Part shown: positions 43,370 through 52,280 of the stretch, in pieces | Numbering within the stretch: position 1 is the stretch's first letter | How the letters are laid out: each line of letters starts with the position of its first letter | NCBI GenBank assembly: GCA_050951365.1 | Contig: JBMNIX010000008.1 | Coordinates: forward strand, 1-64,000 | Origin: JAAYHG01 sp012735455 | GTDB lineage: Bacteria > Bacillota > DTU030 > DUMP01 | DNA: 64,000 nucleotides | Reading direction: 5' to 3' | Translations under genes and position numbers: made by a program | Notes under the pieces: generated by a model | What the model saw: only the letters and a program-made list of their open reading frames with translations | Told to the model about the DNA's origin: nothing | The model's database searches: none

Positions 43370-43978
43370 ATGCACTGGGGCACATTGCGCCTTGTCATAG
43401 TTCCGACCCTCTTGCTCCTCTTCATTACCTTTTCATCTCTGGTTTACGCTGCTACCCCGCACGCAGATGCTATGGCGGGTGAAGCTTATGAAACACCGGG
43501 CTTCGATTCCACCGTAGAGATGGCTTTCGGTGCTTCCAGCAACTTTAGCCCTATGAGAATCCTAATGCGGGTGCTGTTTGGCCTGGCGGTAGTTATTGTA
43601 CTTTTTATCTTTGTCGGTAAAGCCTTGAGCCGGTACTTAGGCATCCAGCGTGGGAGGGGAGGACAGCTAGCTGTTGTAGATGCTCTGCCTCTGGCGCCGG
43701 GCAAAGGCCTTTACCTTGTGCGGGCAGGTAAACGCCAGTTTCTCTTAGGAGTAAGTTCGCAGCAGATAACTGTGCTTCAGGAGCTTAGCTCAGATGATCT
43801 CCCCCCCCTGGCGACTCCTGCCAGCGAGGCCATATCAGACAGTGAGCCTTTTCAGACCCTGCTTGTGAAGGCTACTGGCAAGACTACTGGCAAGAGGCAG
43901 TCCGCTAACCTGTGGCAGGAAGCGACAGCGGCGGTGCATCAGAGCATCGCAAGGTTGCGCCACCGATCCAGCCGCTAG
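43370..43978 (+). CDS. fliO: Flagellar biosynthesis protein FliO
   Basis: The 202-residue protein has an N-terminal signal-like helix (about 6-28), a second membrane helix (LMRVLFGLAVVIVLFIFVGKAL) and the FliO core QLAVVDALPLAPGKGLYLVRAGKRQFLLGVSSQQITVLQEL. It helps assemble FliP in the export gate. The ATG at 43370 after GAGGAGGAG is preferred over the ATG at 43355 that overlaps cheY. Confidence 0.85.
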   Translation: MHWGTLRLVIVPTLLLLFITFSSLVYAATPHADAMAGEAYETPGFDSTVEMAFGASSNFSPMRILMRVLFGLAVVIVLFIFVGKALSRYLGIQRGRGGQLAVVDALPLAPGKGLYLVRAGKRQFLLGVSSQQITVLQELSSDDLPPLATPASEAISDSEPFQTLLVKATGKTTGKRQSANLWQEATAAVHQSIARLRHRSSR

Positions 43979-43984
43979 AGGGGT

Positions 43985-44749
43985 ATGGCAATGAAACACA
44001 AACATTTGCTTTGCATAACAGCCCTCGCGTTTGTAGGTGTTATTTGGATTTCCGGGAATGCCCAGGCAGAGCCTTTGCCGTTGCCACGGATAAGCTTAGG
44101 GGTGGAGACAGCTACCGAGCCGCGCGAAGTGGCGACGAGCCTCCAGATCCTTTTTCTCCTCACTGTACTTTCTTTGGCCCCCGCTATCCTCATCCTAACC
44201 ACATCGTTTACTCGCATTGTGCTGGTTCTGTCTTTTCTTAGAAGCGGGTTAGCCACGCAGCAAGTGCCGCCCAACCAGGTAATCATCGGGCTCGCACTCT
44301 TTCTTACCTTATTTGTTATGGCACCCTACTGGAGCCAGGCGAATGTCCAAGCACTTCAGCCATATTTGGCGGGGGAGATCTCGGCCGAAGAGGCATTAGA
44401 CCTAGGTGCCAAACCATTTCGTGAATTTATGTTTAAGGAAACGCGCGAGAGAGATTTGGCCCTCTTTATCAGTATGGCTGGCCTTCCGCAGCCAGAAGGC
44501 CCCGAGGATATCCCCACACGGGTCTTGATCCCCAGCTTTATCATTAGCGAGCTAAAAACGGCCTTTGAAATAGGTTTTCTTCTTTACATTCCCTTCCTCA
44601 TCATCGATATGGTGGTGGCGAGTACCCTTATGTCCATGGGAATGCTCATGCTACCGCCTGTCATGATCTCCTTACCATTTAAGCTTCTCTTGTTCATCTT
44701 AGTGGATGGCTGGCACTTAGTGGCGCGGGCCCTAGTACAAAGTTTCTAG
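43985..44749 (+). CDS. fliP: Flagellar export gate protein FliP
   Basis: The 254-residue protein has a signal peptide (cleavage expected near NAQA, residue about 28) and the FliP motifs TSFTRIVLVLSFLRSGLATQQVPPNQVIIGLALFLT, MFKETRERDLALF and LIPSFIISELKTAFEIGFLLYIPFLIIDMVV. It is part of the export pore with FliQ and FliR. Confidence 0.95.
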   Translation: MAMKHKHLLCITALAFVGVIWISGNAQAEPLPLPRISLGVETATEPREVATSLQILFLLTVLSLAPAILILTTSFTRIVLVLSFLRSGLATQQVPPNQVIIGLALFLTLFVMAPYWSQANVQALQPYLAGEISAEEALDLGAKPFREFMFKETRERDLALFISMAGLPQPEGPEDIPTRVLIPSFIISELKTAFEIGFLLYIPFLIIDMVVASTLMSMGMLMLPPVMISLPFKLLLFILVDGWHLVARALVQSF

Positions 44750-44764
44750 ACGGAGGAAGCTAGC

Positions 44765-45034
44765 ATGAGTGAAGAGATGGTGATTAGCCTGGGTCGTGAT
44801 GCATTGGTGGTTGTACTCTTGGTGGCCGGTCCCCTCTTAGGACTAAGCCTCTTGGTGGGCCTTGCGGTCAGCATCCTCCAGGCCACTACGCAGATCCAGG
44901 AACAAACCCTAGCCTTTGTCCCCAAAATTCTAGCCGTTCTTGTTGGCCTGGTAGTGTTTGCCCCTTGGATGCTACAGGTCTTAACACAATTTACTGAGCA
45001 ACTGCTGACGAGTCTGCCGGCCTACTTGAGGTAG
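44765..45034 (+). CDS. fliQ: Flagellar export gate protein FliQ
   Basis: The 89-residue, two-helix membrane protein has the family core ALVVVLLVAGPLLGLSLLVGLAVSILQATTQIQEQTLAFVPKILAV. The ATG follows CGGAGGAAG. Confidence 0.94.
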   Translation: MSEEMVISLGRDALVVVLLVAGPLLGLSLLVGLAVSILQATTQIQEQTLAFVPKILAVLVGLVVFAPWMLQVLTQFTEQLLTSLPAYLR

Positions 45035-45038
45035 AACC

Positions 45039-45824
45039 ATGTATGACTTGACCTTCTGGTCCCGTTCATATCTATTATTTCTTTTCTTAGTGGCGCGCCT
45101 GGCAGCCTTTCTCACGATAGCACCCGTATTCGGCAGCCGCAATATCCCTGCTACCCTGCGCTTTTTCTTTGCTGTCTTTTTAGCACTGATCTTCTTACCT
45201 CTTTTCCTCTCTCTAGACGTGCCCGAGCCGGGCTCACTTCTTAGTCTGGCGATTTCCTTGGTCAGTGAGTTTGGGCTGGGCCTTGCCCTCGGCTTTTGCG
45301 CAAGCATTATATTTTCTGCTTTCCAGGTGGCAGGGCAGGTTATTGATGCTCAAGTAGGTTTTGGTATGGTGAACGTCCTTGACCCTCAGAGTGGTGCACA
45401 GGTGCCGCTAATGGGAAATCTTCTCTTCTTTCTGGCTTCGATTGTCTTCTTGAGTACCGACGGACATCACTGGCTTCTGCATGCCCTTTGGACCAGCTGG
45501 CGTCTGGTACCTCCTGGTGCCCAGTGGGGTGGTCCTGGCCTCTTTGAACAGATCGTGCGTGCGGCAACAACCATGTTTGTTGCAGGTTTTCAAATAGCAG
45601 CCCCGGTTGTGGCTGCCCTGCTGTTGGCAGATCTGGCCTTGGGTATTGTTGCTCGCACCATGCCTCAGCTGAACATTTTTGTTGTGGGATTGCCCTTAAA
45701 GTCTTTCCTAGGCATCGGTATGGTTCTGCTGTCCTTATCGGCTTACGGCGTCTTGCTGCGGGTCTTGTTGAGGGAGGTGCAGGCTGGCCTTGAAGGGATT
45801 CTTTACTTGCTGCCGCCAAGATAG
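45039..45824 (+). CDS. fliR: Flagellar export gate protein FliR
   Basis: The 261-residue protein has about six membrane segments with FliR landmarks (FLVARLAAFLTIAPVFGSRNIPATLRFFFAVFLALIFLP; AGQVIDAQVGFGMVNVLDPQSGAQVPLMGNLLFFLA; RTMPQLNIFVVGLPLKSFLG). It starts four bases after fliQ. Confidence 0.94.
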   Translation: MYDLTFWSRSYLLFLFLVARLAAFLTIAPVFGSRNIPATLRFFFAVFLALIFLPLFLSLDVPEPGSLLSLAISLVSEFGLGLALGFCASIIFSAFQVAGQVIDAQVGFGMVNVLDPQSGAQVPLMGNLLFFLASIVFLSTDGHHWLLHALWTSWRLVPPGAQWGGPGLFEQIVRAATTMFVAGFQIAAPVVAALLLADLALGIVARTMPQLNIFVVGLPLKSFLGIGMVLLSLSAYGVLLRVLLREVQAGLEGILYLLPPR

Positions 45825-46932
45825 GCGATCCTGGCCGTACCTGCAGTCACGTTACATCAGGTTTGACCTACAACTTTTCGCTGGCGAAGAAAAGACGGAG
45901 CCGGCAACTCCCCACCGGCGACAAGAAGCGCGTCGCAAAGGACAAGTTTTTCATAGCCAGGAGTTAAACGCGGGCCTGGTATTAATGGTTACAGGGCTAA
46001 CAGTTTTTATCCTCTTACCCCATTGGGGGAGACGCCTCATTGCGCTTACCCAAAAGGCGCTTTACCTGGTCCCTATTGGGGATTGGGAGATAGCGACAGT
46101 CTCTAGTTTAAACCTCTCCCTTATCAGCACCTTCGCGCTCATGATGTTACCGTTATTTGCAGCAGCTTTTGGCACTGCCCTTGTCAGTAACATCCTGCAG
46201 GTGGGTTTTGTCTTCAGTCTGGATCCAATCCAGTTCCAACTCAGTCGACTCGACCCAGTAAATGGACTACAACGTATTTTCTCGCGCAGATCAGTTGTGA
46301 CTTTGTTGCGAAGTGTGCTGAAACTTGTTGTGATAACTTGGGTTGCAGTGCTGACTGTACGATCGGAGTATGAGCTTTTTCAGCGTCTACCTCTGATGGG
46401 ATTGAGTGAGTTCCTTGAAGGACTAAAATCTATCTCTTTTAAACTTCTCTGGCGTAGTGCTTTAACAGTGCTGGGTCTAGCCTTCTTGGACTACCTTTAT
46501 CAGCGTTGGGAGCACGAGCAGGGACTCAAGATGTCGCGCCAAGAGTTAAAGGAGGAGTTTAAGCAAACAGAAGGGAGTCCAGAGATAAAGGCACGTGTAA
46601 GGGAACGCCAGCGCCAACTGGCACGGTCCCGCATGATGCACCGAGTGCCGGAAGCGGATGTTGTTATCACCAACCCTACCCACTATGCAGTGGCGCTCAA
46701 GTATGATGCTCTGAGCATGGACGCACCTGAGGTAGTAGCCAAGGGCGCTGGCAGGATAGCTGAGCGCATCAAGGAGCTGGCTCGTTTTCATGGAGTGAGC
46801 GTGGTAGAGGATAAACCCTTGGCCCAAGCCCTTTACCGGGCAGTGGATGTAGGGGAAAGTATACCGGCGGCTTTCTACCAAGCGGTGGCAGAAGTTTTGG
46901 CTTACGTTTACCAACAAAAGGGACTTGTTTAG
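45790..46932 (+). CDS. flhB: Flagellar export switch protein FlhB
   Basis: FlhB has the N-terminal FDLQLFAGEEKTEPATPHRRQEARRKGQV, four membrane segments, and the autocleavage motif NPTH in VVITNPTHYAVALKYD. The end is LAQALYRAVDVGESIPAAFYQAVAEVLAYVY. It switches export from hook to filament with FliK. The start is uncertain: the only start codon in frame before FDLQLFAG is a TTG at 45790 inside fliR, about 11 bases after GGAGGTG, which gives an unusual 25-residue extension. An ATC at the expected position or a small indel is possible. Confidence 0.9.
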   Translation: MKGFFTCCRQDRRSWPYLQSRYIRFDLQLFAGEEKTEPATPHRRQEARRKGQVFHSQELNAGLVLMVTGLTVFILLPHWGRRLIALTQKALYLVPIGDWEIATVSSLNLSLISTFALMMLPLFAAAFGTALVSNILQVGFVFSLDPIQFQLSRLDPVNGLQRIFSRRSVVTLLRSVLKLVVITWVAVLTVRSEYELFQRLPLMGLSEFLEGLKSISFKLLWRSALTVLGLAFLDYLYQRWEHEQGLKMSRQELKEEFKQTEGSPEIKARVRERQRQLARSRMMHRVPEADVVITNPTHYAVALKYDALSMDAPEVVAKGAGRIAERIKELARFHGVSVVEDKPLAQALYRAVDVGESIPAAFYQAVAEVLAYVYQQKGLV

Positions 46933-46957
46933 CGATATTTGAAAGGTAGGTGGGAAA

Positions 46958-49027
46958 GTGTCTCAGCTCAGTGGTACAGCGTCGTCGAGCAATCTAAGCT
47001 ACACTGACATAGCGGTGTCAGTAGCGGTTGTGGCCGTGATCGGCATGCTGATAATCCCTCTTCCCACCTGGTTGCTGGATTTGTTTCTCACTCTCAACAT
47101 AACTTTTTCATTGACAGTGCTCTTGGTCACCATGTATGTACACGAGCCCTTGGAGATTTCAGTGTTTCCTTCGCTGCTTCTCTTGGCAACTCTTTTCCGC
47201 TTGGCCCTGAATGTATCTTCTACACGGCTGATCCTGCTACAAGGTTACGCTGGTCAGGTTATTCTTTCTTTTGGTGAGTTTGTTGTGGGCGGCGACCCGG
47301 TTGTCGGTTTCATCGTCTTTCTTATCCTGGTCATTATCCAGTTTATGGTTATCACCCGAGGAGCAGAGCGTGTGGCCGAGGTTGCAGCGCGCTTTACCTT
47401 GGATGCCATGCCGGGCAAGCAGATGAGTATCGATGCCGATCTTAATGCAGGCATTATCACCGAGGATGAAGCCCGCCGGCGCCGCCAAGATGTTCGGCGC
47501 GAGGCTGATTTTTATGGGGCTATGGATGGCGCCAGCAAGTTTGTTAAAGGTGATGCCATTGCCGGAATCATTATTGTCATAATAGACATAGTGGGCGGTT
47601 TTATCATTGGTTCGCTAAAGGGAAACAAGGACCTCATGGACGTCCTCCGCACTTATACGCTGCTTACTGTTGGTGATGGCCTTGTCAGCCAAATCCCCGC
47701 TCTCTTGATGTCCACTGCCACAGGCATTATCGTCACCCGGGCCGCCTCGGATGGGAACCTGGGATATGACCTCACCAGTCAGTTACTGCGGGAGCCAAAG
47801 GTGTTATGGATTGGCGCCTCTTTGTTAGCACTACTTGGTCTGATACCAGGGCTTCCTCATTTTGCCTTCTTAAGCTTGGCTTTCCTGTTCGCTTTCTTGG
47901 CGTGGCGTTTGTCCCGAGCAGTTCCTACTGTAAAGGAGACAGCTTCAGCACGTTCTGAGTTGGAGGAATTGCGCCGTCCTGAGGCGGTGGCTGCTTTATT
48001 GCCGTTAGATCCGTTGGAAGTAGATTTGGGTTATGGACTCATTGGATTAGCCGATGCCGAGCAGGGAGGCGATCTGCTGGATCGTGTTGTCTTGTTGAGA
48101 CGGCAGTTGGCTTTGGACCTTGGGCTCTTGGTTCCTACGGTACGCATCAGAGATAACATAACTTTACCGCCGAATACCTATACCATTTTGCTCAAAGGGG
48201 TAGAGGTAGCTCGGGGTGAAGTTCTACCAGGCTATGCCTTGGCTATGGGTGAGCCCAAGAATGGTGCAGCTGTGGGGATTCCAACCCGGGAACCAACTTT
48301 TGGGCTTCCAGCCTGGTGGATTAGCGCTGCCGAAAGGGAACACGCCGAGCGTGAGGGCCTGACGGTAGTGGATCCAGCCACAGTTGTAGCTACGCACCTG
48401 ACAGAGGTTATTAAGACCCATGCCGACGAACTCTTGGGACGACAGCAGCTGGAGATTATGTTAGACACTGTACGCAAAGACAATCCTGCTTTGGTGGCGG
48501 AAGTGCTGCCAGGAGTGATTACACCTCTTGAGCTGAAAAAAATCCTAGGTAACCTGCTGCGCGAGGGAGTTTCTATCCGTGATCTATCTACCATTCTTGA
48601 AACAGTGGCGACCTACGGACGCCTAACTAAGGACACAGATACCTTAACAGAATACGTAAGGCAAGCCTTAGCACGCCAAATCTCCAGGCAGGTCGTCCCT
48701 GAGGTAGGACCACTGATAGCGATTACCCTGGACCGCGAGGTAGAGGAGACCATCGAGACAAGCCTGCAAAGGACGGAACAGGGAACGTTCTTGGCCTTGG
48801 ACCCAGGTAAAGCAGAGCGCATTCTTACTGCGCTGAGTCGCAAGTTCTCGGAAGTGACCGCCAGCGGTTTGGTCCAGAGTGAGCCGGTGGTGTTATGTTC
48901 ACCGTTGGTCCGTTTTTACTTTAAGCGATTAGCGGAGCGAGTATTACCGCGTTTGACGGTGGTTTCCTATAGTGAACTGGATTCCAGCGTTGAGGTGGAA
49001 GTAGTGGGAAGGGTGGAGCTGAGGTGA
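46958..49027 (+). CDS. flhA: Flagellar export protein FlhA
   Basis: The 689-residue protein has eight predicted membrane segments in the first 330 residues and the FHIPEP region (SVFPSLLLLATLFRLALNVSSTRLIL; RFTLDAMPGKQMSIDADLNAGIITEDEARRRR). A large cytoplasmic domain follows (LDPLEVDLGYGLIGLADAEQGGDLLDRV; RIRDNITLPPNTYTILLKGVEVARGE). It forms the nonameric export ring. The GTG at 46958 follows AGGTGGGAAA. Confidence 0.95.
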   Translation: MSQLSGTASSSNLSYTDIAVSVAVVAVIGMLIIPLPTWLLDLFLTLNITFSLTVLLVTMYVHEPLEISVFPSLLLLATLFRLALNVSSTRLILLQGYAGQVILSFGEFVVGGDPVVGFIVFLILVIIQFMVITRGAERVAEVAARFTLDAMPGKQMSIDADLNAGIITEDEARRRRQDVRREADFYGAMDGASKFVKGDAIAGIIIVIIDIVGGFIIGSLKGNKDLMDVLRTYTLLTVGDGLVSQIPALLMSTATGIIVTRAASDGNLGYDLTSQLLREPKVLWIGASLLALLGLIPGLPHFAFLSLAFLFAFLAWRLSRAVPTVKETASARSELEELRRPEAVAALLPLDPLEVDLGYGLIGLADAEQGGDLLDRVVLLRRQLALDLGLLVPTVRIRDNITLPPNTYTILLKGVEVARGEVLPGYALAMGEPKNGAAVGIPTREPTFGLPAWWISAAEREHAEREGLTVVDPATVVATHLTEVIKTHADELLGRQQLEIMLDTVRKDNPALVAEVLPGVITPLELKKILGNLLREGVSIRDLSTILETVATYGRLTKDTDTLTEYVRQALARQISRQVVPEVGPLIAITLDREVEETIETSLQRTEQGTFLALDPGKAERILTALSRKFSEVTASGLVQSEPVVLCSPLVRFYFKRLAERVLPRLTVVSYSELDSSVEVEVVGRVELR

Positions 49028-50145
49028 AGATTCGGCGCTATGTGGCTACTTCGTTGCGTGAGGCAGTGGTTCAGATAAAGCGGGAGCTAGGCGCGGATGC
49101 GCTAATCCTTGAGGTGCGGCGTGTGCGTGCGCCTGGTATCTGGGGATTTTTCAAACCGCGACGGGTGGAAGTAACAGCCGCCAGCAGCGAGGAGCCGAAT
49201 GGGGGGCCAACCCGAAAGCCGCAACCGCTGGTCCAACAGCCCCAGCTGACTGTTCCTGCATCAGTACAGGCAGTAGAGAGGCCGACAGCAGGAGAGTCTG
49301 TGTCAAATGATCAGTTGCCGGAACGATTGCGCCGTTCCTACGCTCTTGTCCAAGAAGAGGTTCAGTTCTTGGCGCGTCGTGGTGTCGAACTTGAACTGGC
49401 CCGCGAGCTGGTGAATCAAGCCTTCGCAGCGATACCGGAAGACAAGCTCACTAACAGACAGGCCCTAAGCGAGGCCCTAACGCGCGAGGTATTGAGCCTT
49501 TTTCCAGAACCGGCATTGGAACCATTTGAAGGGCGGATTGTGGCGTTTATTGGTCCCACAGGAGTGGGGAAGACGACAACTATTGCTAAACTCGCTGCAA
49601 ACTACAGCCTGCAGAAGGGCAAACAGGTGGCTTTGATCACTGCTGATACATACCGCATTGCAGCAGTGGATCAGTTGAAGCGGTACGCAGAAATCCTTAA
49701 CCTCCCCTTGGAGGTCATCTTTACACCTGCTGACTTGCCGGCTGCTATTGCAAGGCACGCCAGTGCCGATATGATTCTAATCGACACCGCCGGCCGCAGT
49801 CCGCACCAAGGGATGCACTTAGCCGAGCTGCGTGATCTAATACGGCAGTGTCCTGGCGTGAGTAGGGTGCTAGTGGTTAGTGCCACCACTAAGGCAGATG
49901 ACCTAGTCGAGATTTACACGCGTTTTAGTATGCTCCGGCCAGACCAGTTGGTATTTACAAAACTGGATGAGACCAAGACCGCTGGTTCCTTACTCAGCCT
50001 GGTCAAGAGAGCGCGGATACCTGTGAGTTACGTAACGTTTGGCCAAAACGTACCCGATGACCTAGAAATGGTCACACCGAAACGGCTGGTGGAGATGATT
50101 CTAGGAGGGAACAGCTATGCCGGACCAGGCGGAACGACTGCGTGA
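49024..50145 (+). CDS. flhF: SRP-like GTPase FlhF
   Basis: The 373-residue protein has the N-terminal MKIRRYVATSLREAVVQIKRELGADALIL and the NG-type GTPase domain: G1 IAFIGPTGVGKTTTIAKLAANY-like near 173-193, ITADTYRIAAVDQLKRYAEIL, and DTAGRSPHQ. FlhF places the flagellum with FlhG. It overlaps flhA by four bases. Confidence 0.93.
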   Translation: MKIRRYVATSLREAVVQIKRELGADALILEVRRVRAPGIWGFFKPRRVEVTAASSEEPNGGPTRKPQPLVQQPQLTVPASVQAVERPTAGESVSNDQLPERLRRSYALVQEEVQFLARRGVELELARELVNQAFAAIPEDKLTNRQALSEALTREVLSLFPEPALEPFEGRIVAFIGPTGVGKTTTIAKLAANYSLQKGKQVALITADTYRIAAVDQLKRYAEILNLPLEVIFTPADLPAAIARHASADMILIDTAGRSPHQGMHLAELRDLIRQCPGVSRVLVVSATTKADDLVEIYTRFSMLRPDQLVFTKLDETKTAGSLLSLVKRARIPVSYVTFGQNVPDDLEMVTPKRLVEMILGGNSYAGPGGTTA

Positions 50146-50971
50146 GCTAGTAAGGCACTGGGAGCTGCGGCGTAAACAGACAAGACGTACTATTGCCGTT
50201 GCTAGCGGCAAAGGTGGAGTAGGGAAAACTAACCTGACAGTTAATCTGGCCTTGGCGCTTAAAGAAGAAGGGAGATCTGTTACACTCCTTGACGCCGACC
50301 TGGGTCTGGCTAATGTTGATGTGGTGCTTGGGATACCAACGACTTACACCCTCGCCCACGTCACCCGGCAAGAAAAAAAACTGGCAGAAATAGTCTATTC
50401 AGCCCATGGACTGCAACTTATCGCTGGTGGCCGCGGGGTTGAAGAACTATTGGAACTATCTGATTCAGCCTTACGGAATCTAGTGCAAGAGGCAGCCAGG
50501 TTGGATAGTGACTTCTTTCTAATTGATACGAGTGCCGGTATCTCGCAGAGTGTAACTAGTTTGGCCCTGGCAGCGGGCGAGGTTTTGATTGTGACTACCC
50601 CTGAACCTACGGCCCTTACAGATGCTTATGCTTTGGTAAAAGTGCTTCTTAGAAGAAACCCCGCACTGCGTCTTCATTTGGTTGTAAATCGTGTCCGTAG
50701 TCCTAGAGAAGGGACACAGGTAATGAACAATCTGCAGCAGGTAGTGCAACAGTTTCTTGGTGCTTCACTCAATTTTTTGGGTTACATCCCGGAAGACAAC
50801 ACCGTGCGTTCGGCAGTACTTAAGCAAGAACCCTTGTTGCATTTTGCACCTCAGTCTCTTGCCGCTCGGCAAGTGAGGGCCATTGCCGGTAGACTTATTG
50901 GGGAGTCCAGTATTAATTCGGTTGGCGGGTTTTCTGCTTTTATTTCCCGACTACGCTTTCTATTGCATTAG
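50117..50971 (+). CDS. flhG: MinD-like ATPase FlhG (FleN/YlxH)
   Basis: The 284-residue protein has the deviant Walker A motif IAVASGKGGVGKTNLTVNLALAL near 26-48, LLDADLGLANVDVVLGI near 55-71 and DSDFFLIDTSAGIS. It controls flagellar number with FlhF. The ATG follows TAGGAGG by 8 bases and overlaps flhF by 29 bases. Confidence 0.92.
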   Translation: MPDQAERLRELVRHWELRRKQTRRTIAVASGKGGVGKTNLTVNLALALKEEGRSVTLLDADLGLANVDVVLGIPTTYTLAHVTRQEKKLAEIVYSAHGLQLIAGGRGVEELLELSDSALRNLVQEAARLDSDFFLIDTSAGISQSVTSLALAAGEVLIVTTPEPTALTDAYALVKVLLRRNPALRLHLVVNRVRSPREGTQVMNNLQQVVQQFLGASLNFLGYIPEDNTVRSAVLKQEPLLHFAPQSLAARQVRAIAGRLIGESSINSVGGFSAFISRLRFLLH

Positions 50972-50981
50972 GAGGACGAAA

Positions 50982-51623
50982 ATGCCGCAGAACGGGCTAT
51001 TGAGGCTTAACGAAAGGGTTCAAATCGAAAAACAGGTGAACGAGCAATGCGAGACTTACTCTTCTTATGTGGCCGCGGTAACTGACACCACTCTGGACCT
51101 GGCGGCCCCTCTAGCGAAGGGGATATTTGTACCATTCAGAGTGGGAGAGAAGATACGGGTGGTTGCTTGGCCACTGTCCTTCATCACTGAGGTATTAGAA
51201 AGGCAATTTCTCCCGGAGCCCGTGTTGGTGGTCAAGCGCCCGGAATCCTTTAGTCGGGTGCAGCGTCGTAGGTTTGTGCGTTTCGAGGAGCGACTTCCTC
51301 TAACAGTACAGGTACTCGAAAAAAATGATTCTAACGAGCAGGTTGTCTGGGAAGCAAAGACAGAGACTCTGGATATTAGTGGCGGCGGTTGTCTATTTCT
51401 ATTGGAGCGTGCAGTATCTGAGGGAACAACCTTGGAAGTTGAGTTGTTCCTGCCTGAAAAGGTGGTTTGCCGGGCAAAGGTTACTCGTTGTTGTCCCGAG
51501 GACATTGGTGAGAAGGTGCGGGTGGGCGCTGAATTTACCAATATTAAACGCACGGACCAGGATAGAATTGTAAGGCACATCTTTCAACGCCAATTGGAAT
51601 TACGCCAAAAGGGGTTGCTCTAA
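50982..51623 (+). CDS. PilZ-domain flagellar brake protein (YcgR/YpfA-like)
   Basis: The 213-residue protein has an N-terminal YcgR-type barrel (residues about 5-90) and a C-terminal PilZ domain. Its c-di-GMP contact motifs are RVQRRRFVRF near 92-101 and DISGGG near 131-136. It would slow or tune motility in response to c-di-GMP. The ATG follows GGAGGACG. It sits between flhG and cheB, a usual place in Clostridia. Confidence 0.87.
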   Translation: MPQNGLLRLNERVQIEKQVNEQCETYSSYVAAVTDTTLDLAAPLAKGIFVPFRVGEKIRVVAWPLSFITEVLERQFLPEPVLVVKRPESFSRVQRRRFVRFEERLPLTVQVLEKNDSNEQVVWEAKTETLDISGGGCLFLLERAVSEGTTLEVELFLPEKVVCRAKVTRCCPEDIGEKVRVGAEFTNIKRTDQDRIVRHIFQRQLELRQKGLL

Positions 51624-51624
51624 A

Positions 51625-52245
51625 GTGGGGTCGGGTGTAGCTAGGGTTAGCACACGGTTCAAAGTAGTGGCACTAGCTGCTTCTACTGGAGGACCGAAGG
51701 CATTGTCCTACTTACTCAGTAAACTACCGACAAGTTTCGGAGCTGCTATCCTAATTGTACAGCACCTGCCGCCCCAATTCGTTGCATCGTTTGCAGAACG
51801 GTTGAGCCAGACCTCTCCCCTCCCGGTGCGGGTGGCGCGGCAGGGAGAGGTATTGGTGCCAGGACAAGTGTTGGTTGCTCCCGGTGACCGGCATCTTCTG
51901 CTGGTTGGATCCGGTCCGCCCAATGGCGAGTGGCGGGTGCAGCTTAGTACGGCTCCACCACTGGGTGGACACCGTCCGTCAGCAGATCCGCTCTTTGCAT
52001 CACTGGCGGATGTCTGTGGACCTTACGGAATTGGGGTAGTTCTTACAGGGATGGGGAGTGACGGTACTAAGGGTCTGTTGGCTCTGAGACAGGCGGGAGG
52101 TTTGACCTTAGGTGAGTCGTCTGTGACCTGTTCAGTCTTCGGCATGCCCCGTTCAGCGTGGGAGGGCGGCGCCCTGGAGAGACTGTTGCCACTATGGGAC
52201 TTACCAATGGCACTATCCACAGCGGTAGCTGCGACTTTCCAATAG
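51625..52245 (+). CDS. cheB: CheB-type protein-glutamate methylesterase without receiver domain
   Basis: The 206-residue protein consists only of the CheB catalytic domain: nucleophile S20 (AASTGGPKAL), H47 (VQHLPPQF), D146 (GMGSDGTKGLLAL). The usual N-terminal receiver domain and linker are missing, so activity would not be controlled by CheA phosphorylation. No cheR is in this window. The GTG start lies directly after the PilZ gene. Confidence 0.85.
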   Translation: MGSGVARVSTRFKVVALAASTGGPKALSYLLSKLPTSFGAAILIVQHLPPQFVASFAERLSQTSPLPVRVARQGEVLVPGQVLVAPGDRHLLLVGSGPPNGEWRVQLSTAPPLGGHRPSADPLFASLADVCGPYGIGVVLTGMGSDGTKGLLALRQAGGLTLGESSVTCSVFGMPRSAWEGGALERLLPLWDLPMALSTAVAATFQ

Positions 52246-52280
52246 GTTCTTGCTCAAGTCAAGGGAAAGGAGTGGTGTCG

